From Clostridiales bacterium (lineage in GTDB: Bacteria; Bacillota; Clostridia; Oscillospirales; Oscillospiraceae), in assembly GCA_004556755.1 (NCBI GenBank), contig SFFW01000003.1, positions 19,398 to 83,397 on the forward strand: a stretch of 64,000 nucleotides of DNA, in the 5' to 3' direction. The position numbers and the translations under genes are program-made. The notes below the pieces were generated by a model that did not search any database, was not told the DNA's origin, and saw only the letters and a list, made by a program, of their open reading frames with translations. This document shows positions 46,888 to 54,910 of this stretch, piece after piece; position 1 is the first letter of the stretch, and each line of letters starts with the position of its first letter.

Positions 46888-48132
46888 TTATCTTACGGTG
46901 TAGGTACCGGCTGCAAAGTAGTTAAGAGGATCTGTCCTTGAGCCGTTGAGCCAAACCTCAAAGTGCAGGTGCGGACCCGTTGACATACCGGTCGAGCCAA
47001 CATAGCCGATGGTCTGACCTCTGGACACCTGCTGTCCCGTCGAGACTGCACGGCTGCTCATGTGAGCGTACAGCGTTTGCAGACCGTTGCCGTGGTTTAT
47101 CATAACGTAGTTGCCCCAGCCGCCGTTCCATCCGTCGACAGACTTAACGACGGTGCCGCTGTCTGCGGCAAGGATCGCAGTACCGTTTGATGCGCAGATG
47201 TCGATACCGCCGTGGAGCTTGTACTGTCCGGTGACGGGGTGGGGGTAGTAGCCGTACTTGCGGCTTGAGATCGTCGTGCAGTAGGAGGGCCACATGAGCG
47301 AACCGGTGCCGATGACCTGACCGCCGCTGTTGCCGCCGTTGTTTTTCTCCTGCTCACGTCTTGCTTCCTCGGCAAGCTCCTTGGACTTTGCGCTTATCTC
47401 GTTGCGCAGAGCCTCGTCCTGAGCGTTGAGCTGACTTAAAAGCGCCGAGTTGGAGCTGATGTCGCTTTGCAGGGAGGATATGAGTGCGGTCGCTTCCGCA
47501 ATGTCGCTTTCAAGCTGAGCGGAAAGCTTAGTAAGCTCCGCCTTCTGCTCCTTCATTTCGAGCTGAGCCTGCTCATATTCGGCCTTTGCCGCCTTGAGAT
47601 CGGTTACGGTGCTCTTGTAGGAATCCTCAAGCTCACGGTCGCTCTTCATAATATCGCCGACGTCGTCGATAAGACCGAGAAATTCGCCGATGGAGTTGGC
47701 GCCGAAAAGCACCTCTATGTAGCTGTATCTGCCGTTCTCCTCCATGCTGCGGATACGCTTCTTGAGCTTTACAAGTTGTTCGTCCGCAAGCTTCTGGGTT
47801 TCATCGACCTCTTTTGCCTTCTGAGCAATGAGATCCTCATGCAGTGCGATCTGCTCCTCAAGCACCTGTATCTGCTGCAAGGTGACGGCGTTTTTCTGAT
47901 CGAGTGCGGTTTTAAGCTCAATAAGCTTGTCCTGCTGACCCTTCAGAGAATTTATCGTAGACTGAATATCTTTTTGCTGTTCCTTGAGACTGCTCTGCTG
48001 CTCCTTGAGATCGTCGATCTCGGACTGAGTAACGGCGTTTGCCTGTACCGGGATGAACGCTATAAAAAGCGTCAAAGCAAGGATCAGTGCGAGGAAAAGT
48101 GAGAGTACGGATCGAAATTTAGTGTTTGACAT
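46888..48132 (-). CDS. secreted coiled-coil M23 metallopeptidase (paralogue A)
   Basis: 414 residues. A signal peptide (cleavage about residue 33) is followed by a long coiled coil (about 35-265) of Glu/Lys/Gln-rich heptads, then a LytM/M23 peptidase domain with zinc ligands HGGID and GPHLHFEV. Family members cut peptide cross-links of peptidoglycan directly or activate amidases; FtsE/FtsX usually control such coiled coils but are not in the window. It shares gene order, domain plan and about half of its residues with the neighbour at 48264. A GGAGGT site precedes the ATG. Confidence 0.92.
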   Translation of the reverse strand: MSNTKFRSVLSLFLALILALTLFIAFIPVQANAVTQSEIDDLKEQQSSLKEQQKDIQSTINSLKGQQDKLIELKTALDQKNAVTLQQIQVLEEQIALHEDLIAQKAKEVDETQKLADEQLVKLKKRIRSMEENGRYSYIEVLFGANSIGEFLGLIDDVGDIMKSDRELEDSYKSTVTDLKAAKAEYEQAQLEMKEQKAELTKLSAQLESDIAEATALISSLQSDISSNSALLSQLNAQDEALRNEISAKSKELAEEARREQEKNNGGNSGGQVIGTGSLMWPSYCTTISSRKYGYYPHPVTGQYKLHGGIDICASNGTAILAADSGTVVKSVDGWNGGWGNYVMINHGNGLQTLYAHMSSRAVSTGQQVSRGQTIGYVGSTGMSTGPHLHFEVWLNGSRTDPLNYFAAGTYTVR

Positions 48133-48157
48133 AATGTACCTCCGTTCACGGTAAAAT

Positions 48158-48189
48158 ATTATATCACACCTGTCAAGTCTTTGGTTAAC
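48158..48189 (-). promoter_or_regulatory. promoter with direct repeats, M23 paralogue A
   Basis: On minus, GTTAACC, five bases, CTTGACA, seven bases, TATAAT. The repeat CTTGACA lies too close to TATAAT to be its -35, suggesting an operator overlapping the -35 region. The same arrangement precedes paralogue B. Confidence 0.5.
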
Positions 48190-48215
48190 ATGTTGTAAAC
48201 ACTTGTAACAAGTAG

Positions 48216-48246
48216 AAAAAAGACGAGGCCCAAGCCTCGTCTTTTT
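48216..48246 (-). terminator. terminator of M23 paralogue B
   Basis: GACGAGGC and GCCTCGTC with a four-base loop; A-run on one side and T-run on the other make it active on minus. Confidence 0.9.
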
Positions 48247-48263
48247 GACTGTTCAATTTGTTA

Positions 48264-49529
48264 TCAGCCGCCCCAAGCGGTGGGGGAGTAGCTGAAGCTG
48301 ATGCCGGGGTAGTAGCTCTGCGGATCGACACGGGAGCCGTTGACTCTGACCTCAAAGTGGAGGTGGGGACCCGTGCTTCGGCCTGTCGAGCCGACGTAAC
48401 CGATGGTCTGACCGGCGGAGACGGTCTGTCCGACCGTTACGGAGCAGACGCTCATGTGAGCATACAGCGTCTGAATACCGTTGCCGTGGTTTATCATTGC
48501 GTAGTTGCCGTAACCGCCGTTATAAGCACTGTTGTTGTAAGCGGTGACGACGGTGCCGCTGCCGGCGGCGTATATTGCGGAACCGTAGCTTGCACCGATA
48601 TCGGTGCCGCCGTGGGTGCCGTACTGACCCGTGATGGGGTGTACACGGTTGCCCTGAACACTGGTGATGTAGGTGCAGTAGGAAGGCCAAACGGTGAGAG
48701 TGCCGCTGCCGGAGGGCTTGGAAGGATTTGAAGGATTGGACGGATTCGAGGGCTTATTCTGTTCGTTAAGCTCCTTGATCTTCTGATTTATCTTATCCTG
48801 CATTTCCTTATCCTGAGCGTTAAGCTGACTGAGGATAGCGGAATTGGCGCTGATGTCGCCCTCAAGCTCCTGGATTGCTGCGTTTGCTTCGGCGATGTCC
48901 TTTTCAAGCTGAGCGGAAAGATTCGTAAGCTCCGCCTTCTGCTCTTTAAGCTCAAGTCGTGCCTCCTCGTACTCCGACTTGACGGTCTTGAGGTCGGTTA
49001 CGGCTTCTTTGTAGGAGTTTTCGAGATCACGGTCGCTCTTCATAATATCGCCGATGTCGTCCATAAGACTGAGAAACTCGCTGATGGACTCTGCGCCGAA
49101 AAGAACGGCAACATAATTGTATCTGCCGTTTTCCTCCATGTTGCGGATGCGAACCTTAAGTCTGCTGAGCTGCTCGTCGGCGACGTCCTGAGCCTTCTCA
49201 AGCTCGACGGACTTCTGCTCGATAAGCTCCTCGTGAAGCGCGATCTGCTCCTCAAGGTTTAAGATCTGCTGGAGGGTAATGGCGTTTTTCTCGTCAAGAG
49301 CGGTTTTAAGCTCAATAAGCTTATCCTGCTGGCCTCGAAGGGAATTCACGGTGTTCTGAATGTCCTTCTGCTGCTCCTTGAGCTGGTTGCGCTGCTCTTT
49401 GAGTTCGTCGATCTCTGCCTGCGTAGTTGCGGCATTTGCATTCGTCGGGGTAAAGCACAGCACCAAGCTGAACATAAGCACCAGACTGAGCAAAACCGAA
49501 ATCGCTGATTTTAATCGCTTTCCAAACAT
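48264..49529 (-). CDS. secreted coiled-coil M23 metallopeptidase (paralogue B)
   Basis: 421 residues with the same plan as its neighbour: signal peptide to about residue 33, coiled coil about 35-265, a low-complexity linker of Asn-Pro-Ser repeats, and an M23 domain with HGGTD and GPHLHFEV zinc motifs intact. The coiled coils align almost position for position with paralogue A, while linker and C-terminal end differ. Each gene has its own promoter and terminator, so this is a tandem duplication with separate control. A second use in sporulation or growth is possible but not shown. Confidence 0.92.
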   Translation of the reverse strand: MFGKRLKSAISVLLSLVLMFSLVLCFTPTNANAATTQAEIDELKEQRNQLKEQQKDIQNTVNSLRGQQDKLIELKTALDEKNAITLQQILNLEEQIALHEELIEQKSVELEKAQDVADEQLSRLKVRIRNMEENGRYNYVAVLFGAESISEFLSLMDDIGDIMKSDRDLENSYKEAVTDLKTVKSEYEEARLELKEQKAELTNLSAQLEKDIAEANAAIQELEGDISANSAILSQLNAQDKEMQDKINQKIKELNEQNKPSNPSNPSNPSKPSGSGTLTVWPSYCTYITSVQGNRVHPITGQYGTHGGTDIGASYGSAIYAAGSGTVVTAYNNSAYNGGYGNYAMINHGNGIQTLYAHMSVCSVTVGQTVSAGQTIGYVGSTGRSTGPHLHFEVRVNGSRVDPQSYYPGISFSYSPTAWGG

Positions 49530-49579
49530 ATTAATCTCCTGTAGTCGTGGGGTTTAAGTACAAAACATATTACTTTATT

Positions 49580-49611
49580 ATTATACACTACTTGTCAAGG
49601 AGTTTGTTAAG
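49580..49611 (-). promoter_or_regulatory. promoter with direct repeats, M23 paralogue B
   Basis: On minus, CTTAACA, five bases, CTTGACA, seven bases, TATAAT, the same spacing as upstream of paralogue A. It resembles a response-regulator site; the WalR pattern has related hexamers but an 11-base rather than 12-base period. Confidence 0.5.
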
Positions 49612-49639
49612 ATTGTTTTAAAAATAAGCATAAGTGGAG

Positions 49640-49727
49640 TATCCGAACCCGTTTTAAAGCTGACGGTAGCTGAACCCCTGCCGACTGTCGGCGTATCCTT
49701 TCGGATATTTCCGACTTTTCAGCTTAA
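49640..49727 (-). ncRNA. structured element copy B, 3' of hppA
   Basis: On minus: an outer stem AAGCTGA / TCAGCTT, a TATCC-GAAA-GGATA hairpin with GNRA loop, a GCCGA-CAG-TCGGC hairpin, and a conserved 3' block CAGGGGTTCAGCTACCGTCA continuing into the outer stem. TATCCGAA can instead pair with TTCGGATA just downstream (plus 49640-49647 with 49700-49707), giving two exclusive folds. It lies after the hppA hairpin and upstream of the M23 promoter, and is homologous to copy A upstream of hppA. Function unknown. Confidence 0.55.
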
Positions 49728-49732
49728 ATGAA

Positions 49733-49762
49733 CACAGGCACCGCCGAAAGACGATGCCTGTG
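49733..49762 (-). terminator. hairpin after hppA
   Basis: CACAGGCA and TGCCTGTG with a long loop, followed on minus by TTCATTT rather than a strong T-run. It may be a leaky terminator, letting copy B be transcribed with hppA. Confidence 0.5.
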
Positions 49763-49775
49763 ATAAAGTGTCGAA

Positions 49776-51785
49776 TCAGAAGTGGAGCAGACCGCTTCCG
49801 AATGCTGCTGCAAAAACGGTGGAAACAACGGTCATCAGCTTGATGAGGATGTTGATGGAGGGACCGGAGGTATCCTTGAACGGGTCGCCTACGGTGTCGC
49901 CGACGACTGCTGCCTTGTGAGCATCGGAGCCCTTGCCGCCGTGGTTGCCTTCCTCGATGTACTTCTTGGCGTTATCCCATGCGCCGCCTGCGTTGGACAT
50001 GAACATTGCCATCATAACGCCGGTGACGAGTGCGCCTGCAAGCAGACCGCCGAGAGCGGAAGGTCCGAGGATGAAGCCGACTGCGAGGGGAACGATAACT
50101 GCCATAAGACCGGGAATAAGCATTTCCTTGAGAGCTGCGGTGGTGGAGATGGAAACGCACTTCTTGTAGTCGGGCTTGCCCTTGCCTTCCATGATGCCGG
50201 GGATCTCACGGAACTGACGGCGAACCTCTTCGATCATCTTGTTGGCTGCCTTGGAAACGGAGTCCATGGTCATTGCGGAGAAGACGAAGGGAAGCATACC
50301 GCCGATGAGCAGACCGATAACGACTGCGGGATCAAGAATGCTGATACCCGCCTCGCTGAGCTTAACAAGCTTGCCTCCAATTTCTACCTTTGCTGACTCT
50401 GCGAAGGAGACGAACAGTGCGAGGGCGGTCAGAGCGGCGGAGCCGATAGCGAAGCCCTTGCCCATTGCTGCGGTGGTGTTGCCGACTGCATCGAGCTTGT
50501 CGGTGATCTCACGGACGGAGTGGTCGAGACCGCTCATCTCGGCGATACCGCCGGCGTTGTCGGCGATAGGACCGTAAGCGTCGACCGCAACGGTGATACC
50601 GGTGGTGGAGAGCATACCGACTGCTGCAAGTGCGATACCGTAGAGGTCAGCGCACTTGTAGGAAATAAAGATAGCAACGCAAATCAGAACGACGGGGATC
50701 CAGGTGGACATCATGCCGACTGCAATGCCGGAGATGATGGTCGTAGCAGAACCGGTCTCGGACTGATGTGCAATCTTCTTAACGGACTTGTAATCGCCGG
50801 AGGTGTAGACCTCGGTGATGATGCCGATGACGAGACCGACAGCAAGACCGGCGATGATCGCCCATGCGGAATCGTAGCTGCCGAGCATGGTCTTGCTCAG
50901 AACTATGGAAGCCACAACGACGAGCAGAGCGGAAACGTAGGAACCCATCTTGAGTGCCTTGTGGGGATTGGAGCCGTCCTTGCCGCGGACGAAGAAGGTT
51001 GCGATAACGGATGCAAGAATACCGCAGGCAGCAATTACCATGGGGAAGACAACTGCCTTGTCGGAAACGAGCAGACCGAGGGTCATTGCGGAGATGATAG
51101 CACCGACATAGCTCTCAAAGAGGTCTGCGCCCATACCTGCAACGTCGCCTACGTTGTCGCCGACGTTATCGGCGATAACAGCGGGGTTGCGGGGGTCGTC
51201 TTCGGGGATGCCTGCCTCGACCTTGCCGACGAGGTCGGCGCCGACGTCAGCAGCCTTGGTGTAGATACCGCCGCCGACACGGGCAAAGAGCGCAATGGAG
51301 GAAGCACCGAGAGAGAAGCCGAAGAGGACTTCGGTGTTCTTGGTGATGATGTAGAGAACGCTTGCGCCGAGAAGACCGAGACCGACGACGCACATACCCA
51401 TGACGGAGCCGCCGGAGAAGGCGATGGCGAGAGCCTTGTTCATTCCGTGCTGAGCGGCGTTTGCGGTACGGACGTTAGCTTTGGTGGCAACGTTCATGCC
51501 GATGTAGCCTGCGAGAATGGAAAACACCGCACCGCAGAGGAAGCAGCCGGCAGTGGTCCAGTTGCCGAGACCGAGACCGATAGCAACGAAAAGGACTACA
51601 ATAAAGACGACGAGGATCTTGTACTCGGCGAACAGGAAGGCACGGGCGCCATCACTGATACTGCCGGCAATTTCCTTCATGCGGTCGTTGCCTGCGTCCT
51701 GCTTGCCTACATAGACGATCTTGTAGACAGCGAAAAGCAGAGCGAGGACCGCCATAACCGGGGCCAGATAGATAATCTTATCCAT
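49776..51785 (-). CDS. hppA: membrane ion-translocating pyrophosphatase
   Basis: 669 residues, about 16 membrane helices. It hydrolyses pyrophosphate and pumps H+ or Na+ outward. Conserved loops are [42 protein letters not shown], the second acidic cluster [16 protein letters not shown], and the third near [21 protein letters not shown] near residue 434 with Ala marks the K+-dependent class. Which ion is pumped cannot be settled here. The gene has its own promoter and a structured leader (copy A), and is flanked by copy B. Confidence 0.96.
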   Translation of the reverse strand: MDKIIYLAPVMAVLALLFAVYKIVYVGKQDAGNDRMKEIAGSISDGARAFLFAEYKILVVFIVVLFVAIGLGLGNWTTAGCFLCGAVFSILAGYIGMNVATKANVRTANAAQHGMNKALAIAFSGGSVMGMCVVGLGLLGASVLYIITKNTEVLFGFSLGASSIALFARVGGGIYTKAADVGADLVGKVEAGIPEDDPRNPAVIADNVGDNVGDVAGMGADLFESYVGAIISAMTLGLLVSDKAVVFPMVIAACGILASVIATFFVRGKDGSNPHKALKMGSYVSALLVVVASIVLSKTMLGSYDSAWAIIAGLAVGLVIGIITEVYTSGDYKSVKKIAHQSETGSATTIISGIAVGMMSTWIPVVLICVAIFISYKCADLYGIALAAVGMLSTTGITVAVDAYGPIADNAGGIAEMSGLDHSVREITDKLDAVGNTTAAMGKGFAIGSAALTALALFVSFAESAKVEIGGKLVKLSEAGISILDPAVVIGLLIGGMLPFVFSAMTMDSVSKAANKMIEEVRRQFREIPGIMEGKGKPDYKKCVSISTTAALKEMLIPGLMAVIVPLAVGFILGPSALGGLLAGALVTGVMMAMFMSNAGGAWDNAKKYIEEGNHGGKGSDAHKAAVVGDTVGDPFKDTSGPSINILIKLMTVVSTVFAAAFGSGLLHF

Positions 51786-51828
51786 CAGAAGTTCACTCCT
51801 ATTTCTTCAGATTGCAATTTTGCTTTCA

Positions 51829-51895
51829 TAAGCTGACGGGAGTCGAATCCCTGACGCCCGTCAAAACCGACAGATGCTCGGCTCCCGTCAGCTTA
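51829..51895 (-). ncRNA. structured element copy A, hppA leader
   Basis: A 14-base perfect inverted repeat (51829-51842 with 51882-51895, core AAGCTGACGGGAG) encloses two small hairpins: CCGA-TCGG and TGACG-CGTCA. On minus it starts about five bases after the predicted 5' end of the hppA transcript. Its 3' block CAGGGATTCGACTCCCGTCA matches copy B with four changes. It could be a riboswitch-like control or a 5' stabilising structure. I cannot assign it to a known family. Confidence 0.6.
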
Positions 51896-51907
51896 AGCTA
51901 ATTATGT

Positions 51908-51936
51908 ATTTTATCCTATAAAAGTATGAAAATCAA
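51908..51936 (-). promoter_or_regulatory. sigma-A promoter of hppA
   Basis: On minus TTGATT (51931-51936) and TAAAAT (51908-51913) with 17-base spacing. Predicted start near 51901 gives a leader of about 116 nt that opens with structured element A. Confidence 0.75.
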
Positions 51937-51939
51937 TTT

Positions 51940-52111
51940 AATTCTTGTGTGTTTTAGTGCAGTTTCTACAAATTTATCATATTTCACGAAAGAACGTCGT
52001 TTTACGACGACAATGTGTGCAAAAATAACAAAAGCTAAAAATTTAACGACAATTCTTTAACGTTTTGGCATATAAAACTGAAAATGTTTAAAATTTTTGT
52101 TGGAATAGACG
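51940..52111. other. AT-rich divergent gap with a small palindrome
   Basis: Between the hppA and plsC promoters. CGTCGT-TTT-ACGACG (51995-52009) is a six-base inverted repeat that could be an operator. No gene is seen. Confidence 0.4.
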
Positions 52112-52140
52112 TTGAAATTTTTGCGACATGATTATATAAT
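52112..52140 (+). promoter_or_regulatory. sigma-A promoter of the plsC-ABC operon
   Basis: TTGAAA at 52112-52117 and TATAAT at 52135-52140 with 17-base spacing. The leader ends with AAGGGAGCGGGAG before the ATG at 52185. Confidence 0.8.
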
Positions 52141-52184
52141 TACACTAAATATTATTATTAAAGAAGAGCAAAGGGAGCGGGAGA

Positions 52185-53033
52185 ATGCTTGTAAAAATAT
52201 TTGCCGCATTGAGTGCGATCGCTACGGTGCTGACCGTTGCACTTACTGCACTGGCGGAAACCGGATGGAACCTTTTGTGGATAGTGCCGCTGCTTCTTAT
52301 CGGATATTTCCTTGCGAGCAACGCACTGTACGTTTTGCTAATGTACCTGGGTACGCAGTTTTTTATCGACCTTAATAAGCCGCAGTCTCGTCCGTCGAAG
52401 TTCTGCCGCTGGCATCTTGACCAGATCGCAAAGACCGCCTGCCTCTACTTAGGTGCGAAGATACACGTCACGGGGGAGGAGAAGATCCCCACCGACCGCC
52501 GTTTTCTCATCGTCTGCAACCACAGGTCGTTCTTTGACCCTGCCGTCATGGTTGCGACGCTGGATAAGCACGGCATCATATACATATCGAAAAAGAGCAA
52601 CTTCCGTGTGTTCGTCGGCGGAAAGCTGATGCACAAGAGCGGCTGCCTCGCCCTCGACAGGGACAACAACAGACAGGCGCTCGGCGTCATAAAGCGTGCG
52701 ACGGAGATCATAACGCAGGACGTAGGCTCCATCTGCATATACCCCGAAGGCACCCGCAGCAAAACCGAGAACATGAACCCCTTCCATGCGGGTTCCTTTA
52801 AGATCGCACAGAAGGCGGGCGCACCCGTCGTCGTCGCAGCGGTCAGGAATACCGACGATATTATGAGAAATGCCTTTAAACGCAACACTCAGGTGTATCT
52901 TGACATAATCGGGGTCATAGACGCCGAATACGCAAAAACGCACACCACAAGGGAAACTGCGGACCTGGCGCAGGGCATGATCGAGGAGCATCTCGAAAAG
53001 ATGAGGAAGGAGACCTGCGACAGCGGATGCTAA
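52185..53033 (+). CDS. plsC: 1-acyl-glycerol-3-phosphate acyltransferase family (PlsC-like)
   Basis: 282 residues. Two N-terminal membrane helices (about 3-55) precede the acyltransferase domain with NHRSFFD (catalytic His and Asp, about 112-118) and YPEGTRSK. It adds the second acyl chain in phosphatidic acid synthesis, or acylates a related lipid. It heads an operon with an ABC exporter pair and overlaps the first ABC gene, so it may act on the lipid or cargo handled there (inference). PlsX is encoded near 11 kb. Confidence 0.88.
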   Translation: MLVKIFAALSAIATVLTVALTALAETGWNLLWIVPLLLIGYFLASNALYVLLMYLGTQFFIDLNKPQSRPSKFCRWHLDQIAKTACLYLGAKIHVTGEEKIPTDRRFLIVCNHRSFFDPAVMVATLDKHGIIYISKKSNFRVFVGGKLMHKSGCLALDRDNNRQALGVIKRATEIITQDVGSICIYPEGTRSKTENMNPFHAGSFKIAQKAGAPVVVAAVRNTDDIMRNAFKRNTQVYLDIIGVIDAEYAKTHTTRETADLAQGMIEEHLEKMRKETCDSGC

Positions 53034-54910
53034 AGCTTTTAAGGTACCTGAAAAGAAAAGAATGGCTGTTTTTCCTTCTCAGTCTGGTTTTCATTGCGGC
53101 GCAGGTCTGGCTTGACCTGAAGCTGCCGGACTATATGTCCGAGATAACGAAGCTGGTCGAGACGGAAGGCAGTGCAATGAACGACATTTGGACTGCCGGC
53201 GGAATGATGCTGCTTTGCTCCCTTGGGAGCCTTGCGTCATCCGTGGCAGTCTGTTTTCTTGCGTCCAATATCGCAGCCGGCTTCTCGAAACGTCTGAGGA
53301 GCGCCATGTACTACAAGGTGCAGTCGTTTTCAAAAAACGAGATCGGTCGCTTTTCGACGCCGAGTCTTATCACCCGCTCCACGAACGACGTCATGCAGGT
53401 GCAGATGCTCATAGTCATGTCGATGCAGGTGGTCATAAAGGCTCCGCTCATGGCAATCTGGGCGATAACGAAGATAGCGGGCAAGGCGTGGCAGTGGTCG
53501 CTTGCGACGGGGATCACGGTCGCAATACTCATGGCGCTTATGGCGCTCATCCTTGCGCTGACCTTTCCTCGCTTCCGCAGGGTGCAGTGGCTTCAGGACG
53601 GACTGAACCGTTCCGCAAGGGAGAACCTGACGGGCATTCGGGTCGTGCGTGCGTTCAATGCTGAAAAGTATCAGCACGACAAATTCCAGAAAAGCAACAC
53701 CGAGCTTAGGAACAATCAGCTCTTTGCAAACAGGGCGATGACCTTCATAACGCCGATAATGAGCCTGTCCATGAACCTGCTGAGTATGTCAATATACTGG
53801 ATCGGCGCAATACTCATTAACTCGGTAAGTTTAAACGGCGCCGAGGCGCTGGCGCAGAGAGTGGACATTTTTGCCGACATGATCGTGTTCATGTCCTATG
53901 CCATGCAGATGATAATGTCGTTTCTTATGATGGCGGCGGTGTTTGTCATTGCGCCGAGAGCCTTTGTCGCAGCCGGAAGAATAAACGAGGTGCTGGACAC
54001 CGAGCCTTCGGTGAAGGACGGCTATGGCGAACCGGAGGAGAAAGACTGGGTGAGCATGTGCCTTCTCGACCCCGACGGCAGCGAGAACGCAGTGATCGAT
54101 CTGCACGGCAGTACGGTGTTCTTCGGTGGTGACGCCGTGTTCACCATACGCAGCGAAGCGGCGTCCCGGCAGATGATAGAGTTTGAACACGTCTCATATC
54201 GCTACCCCGGCGGCAGCGGCGACGTTTTGAGCGATATAAGCTTTAAGATAGCACGGGGGCAGACGGTCGCAATTGTCGGCTCGACAGGCTCCGGCAAGAC
54301 GACGCTCGTGAACCTGATACCGAGATTCAGCGACCCCACCGAGGGACGCATACTCGTAGACGGAACGGACGTCAAAAACTACACTCTAAAGCAGCTCAGC
54401 GAAAAGATATCGTATGCGTCGCAAAAGCCGCTGATGTTCACGGGTACGGTTGCGTCAAACGTCGCAATGGGGTGCTCTGCGGAGCCGGAAAGACTTGAAG
54501 CTGCGCTTCGCATCGCACAGGCGGACGAGTTTGTAGGCTCTCTGCCGGACGGTGCGGCGTCTCCTGTGGCACGAGGCGGCGTAAACTTCTCCGGCGGCCA
54601 GAAGCAGCGTCTGTCTATCGCAAGGGCGCTTTGCCGCAGGTCGGATATTCTGATACTTGACGATTCCTTCTCCGCTCTCGACTTCAAGACAGACAGAGCG
54701 CTGAGAAACGGACTTAAACACGAGCTGGGAGATACGACGGTCATCATCGTTGCCCAGCGTATCGGCACCATAATGGGCGCCGATAAGATAATCGTGCTTG
54801 ACGACGGGCGTATCGCCGGCATCGGTAAGCACAGGGAGCTGCTGTCCGACTGTGAGGTTTACAGGCAGATAGCGCTGTCACAGCTTTCGGAGGAGGAGCT
54901 TGCCCTATGA
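53027..54910 (+). CDS. ABC exporter half-transporter with degenerate catalytic site
   Basis: 627 residues: six membrane helices (about 1-320), a linker, then an ATPase domain from about 385. The linker (about 325-385) is longer than usual. Walker A GSTGSGKTT is at about 418-426 and the signature is FSGGQKQ, but Walker B ends ILILDDS with Asp where Glu normally activates water. Heterodimeric exporters such as BmrC/TM287 show this. It overlaps the next gene by ATGA, which encodes the partner with a normal Glu but variant signature. Lipid or drug export is possible. Confidence 0.93.
   Translation: MLKLLRYLKRKEWLFFLLSLVFIAAQVWLDLKLPDYMSEITKLVETEGSAMNDIWTAGGMMLLCSLGSLASSVAVCFLASNIAAGFSKRLRSAMYYKVQSFSKNEIGRFSTPSLITRSTNDVMQVQMLIVMSMQVVIKAPLMAIWAITKIAGKAWQWSLATGITVAILMALMALILALTFPRFRRVQWLQDGLNRSARENLTGIRVVRAFNAEKYQHDKFQKSNTELRNNQLFANRAMTFITPIMSLSMNLLSMSIYWIGAILINSVSLNGAEALAQRVDIFADMIVFMSYAMQMIMSFLMMAAVFVIAPRAFVAAGRINEVLDTEPSVKDGYGEPEEKDWVSMCLLDPDGSENAVIDLHGSTVFFGGDAVFTIRSEAASRQMIEFEHVSYRYPGGSGDVLSDISFKIARGQTVAIVGSTGSGKTTLVNLIPRFSDPTEGRILVDGTDVKNYTLKQLSEKISYASQKPLMFTGTVASNVAMGCSAEPERLEAALRIAQADEFVGSLPDGAASPVARGGVNFSGGQKQRLSIARALCRRSDILILDDSFSALDFKTDRALRNGLKHELGDTTVIIVAQRIGTIMGADKIIVLDDGRIAGIGKHRELLSDCEVYRQIALSQLSEEELAL

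Noticed and set aside
49640-51895. Elements A and B as ydaO/yuaA (c-di-AMP) riboswitches
   Set aside because: The CCGTCAGCT block recalls the 3' part of that class and M23 genes are known targets, but the elements are only about 70 nt and lack the other conserved segments in order.
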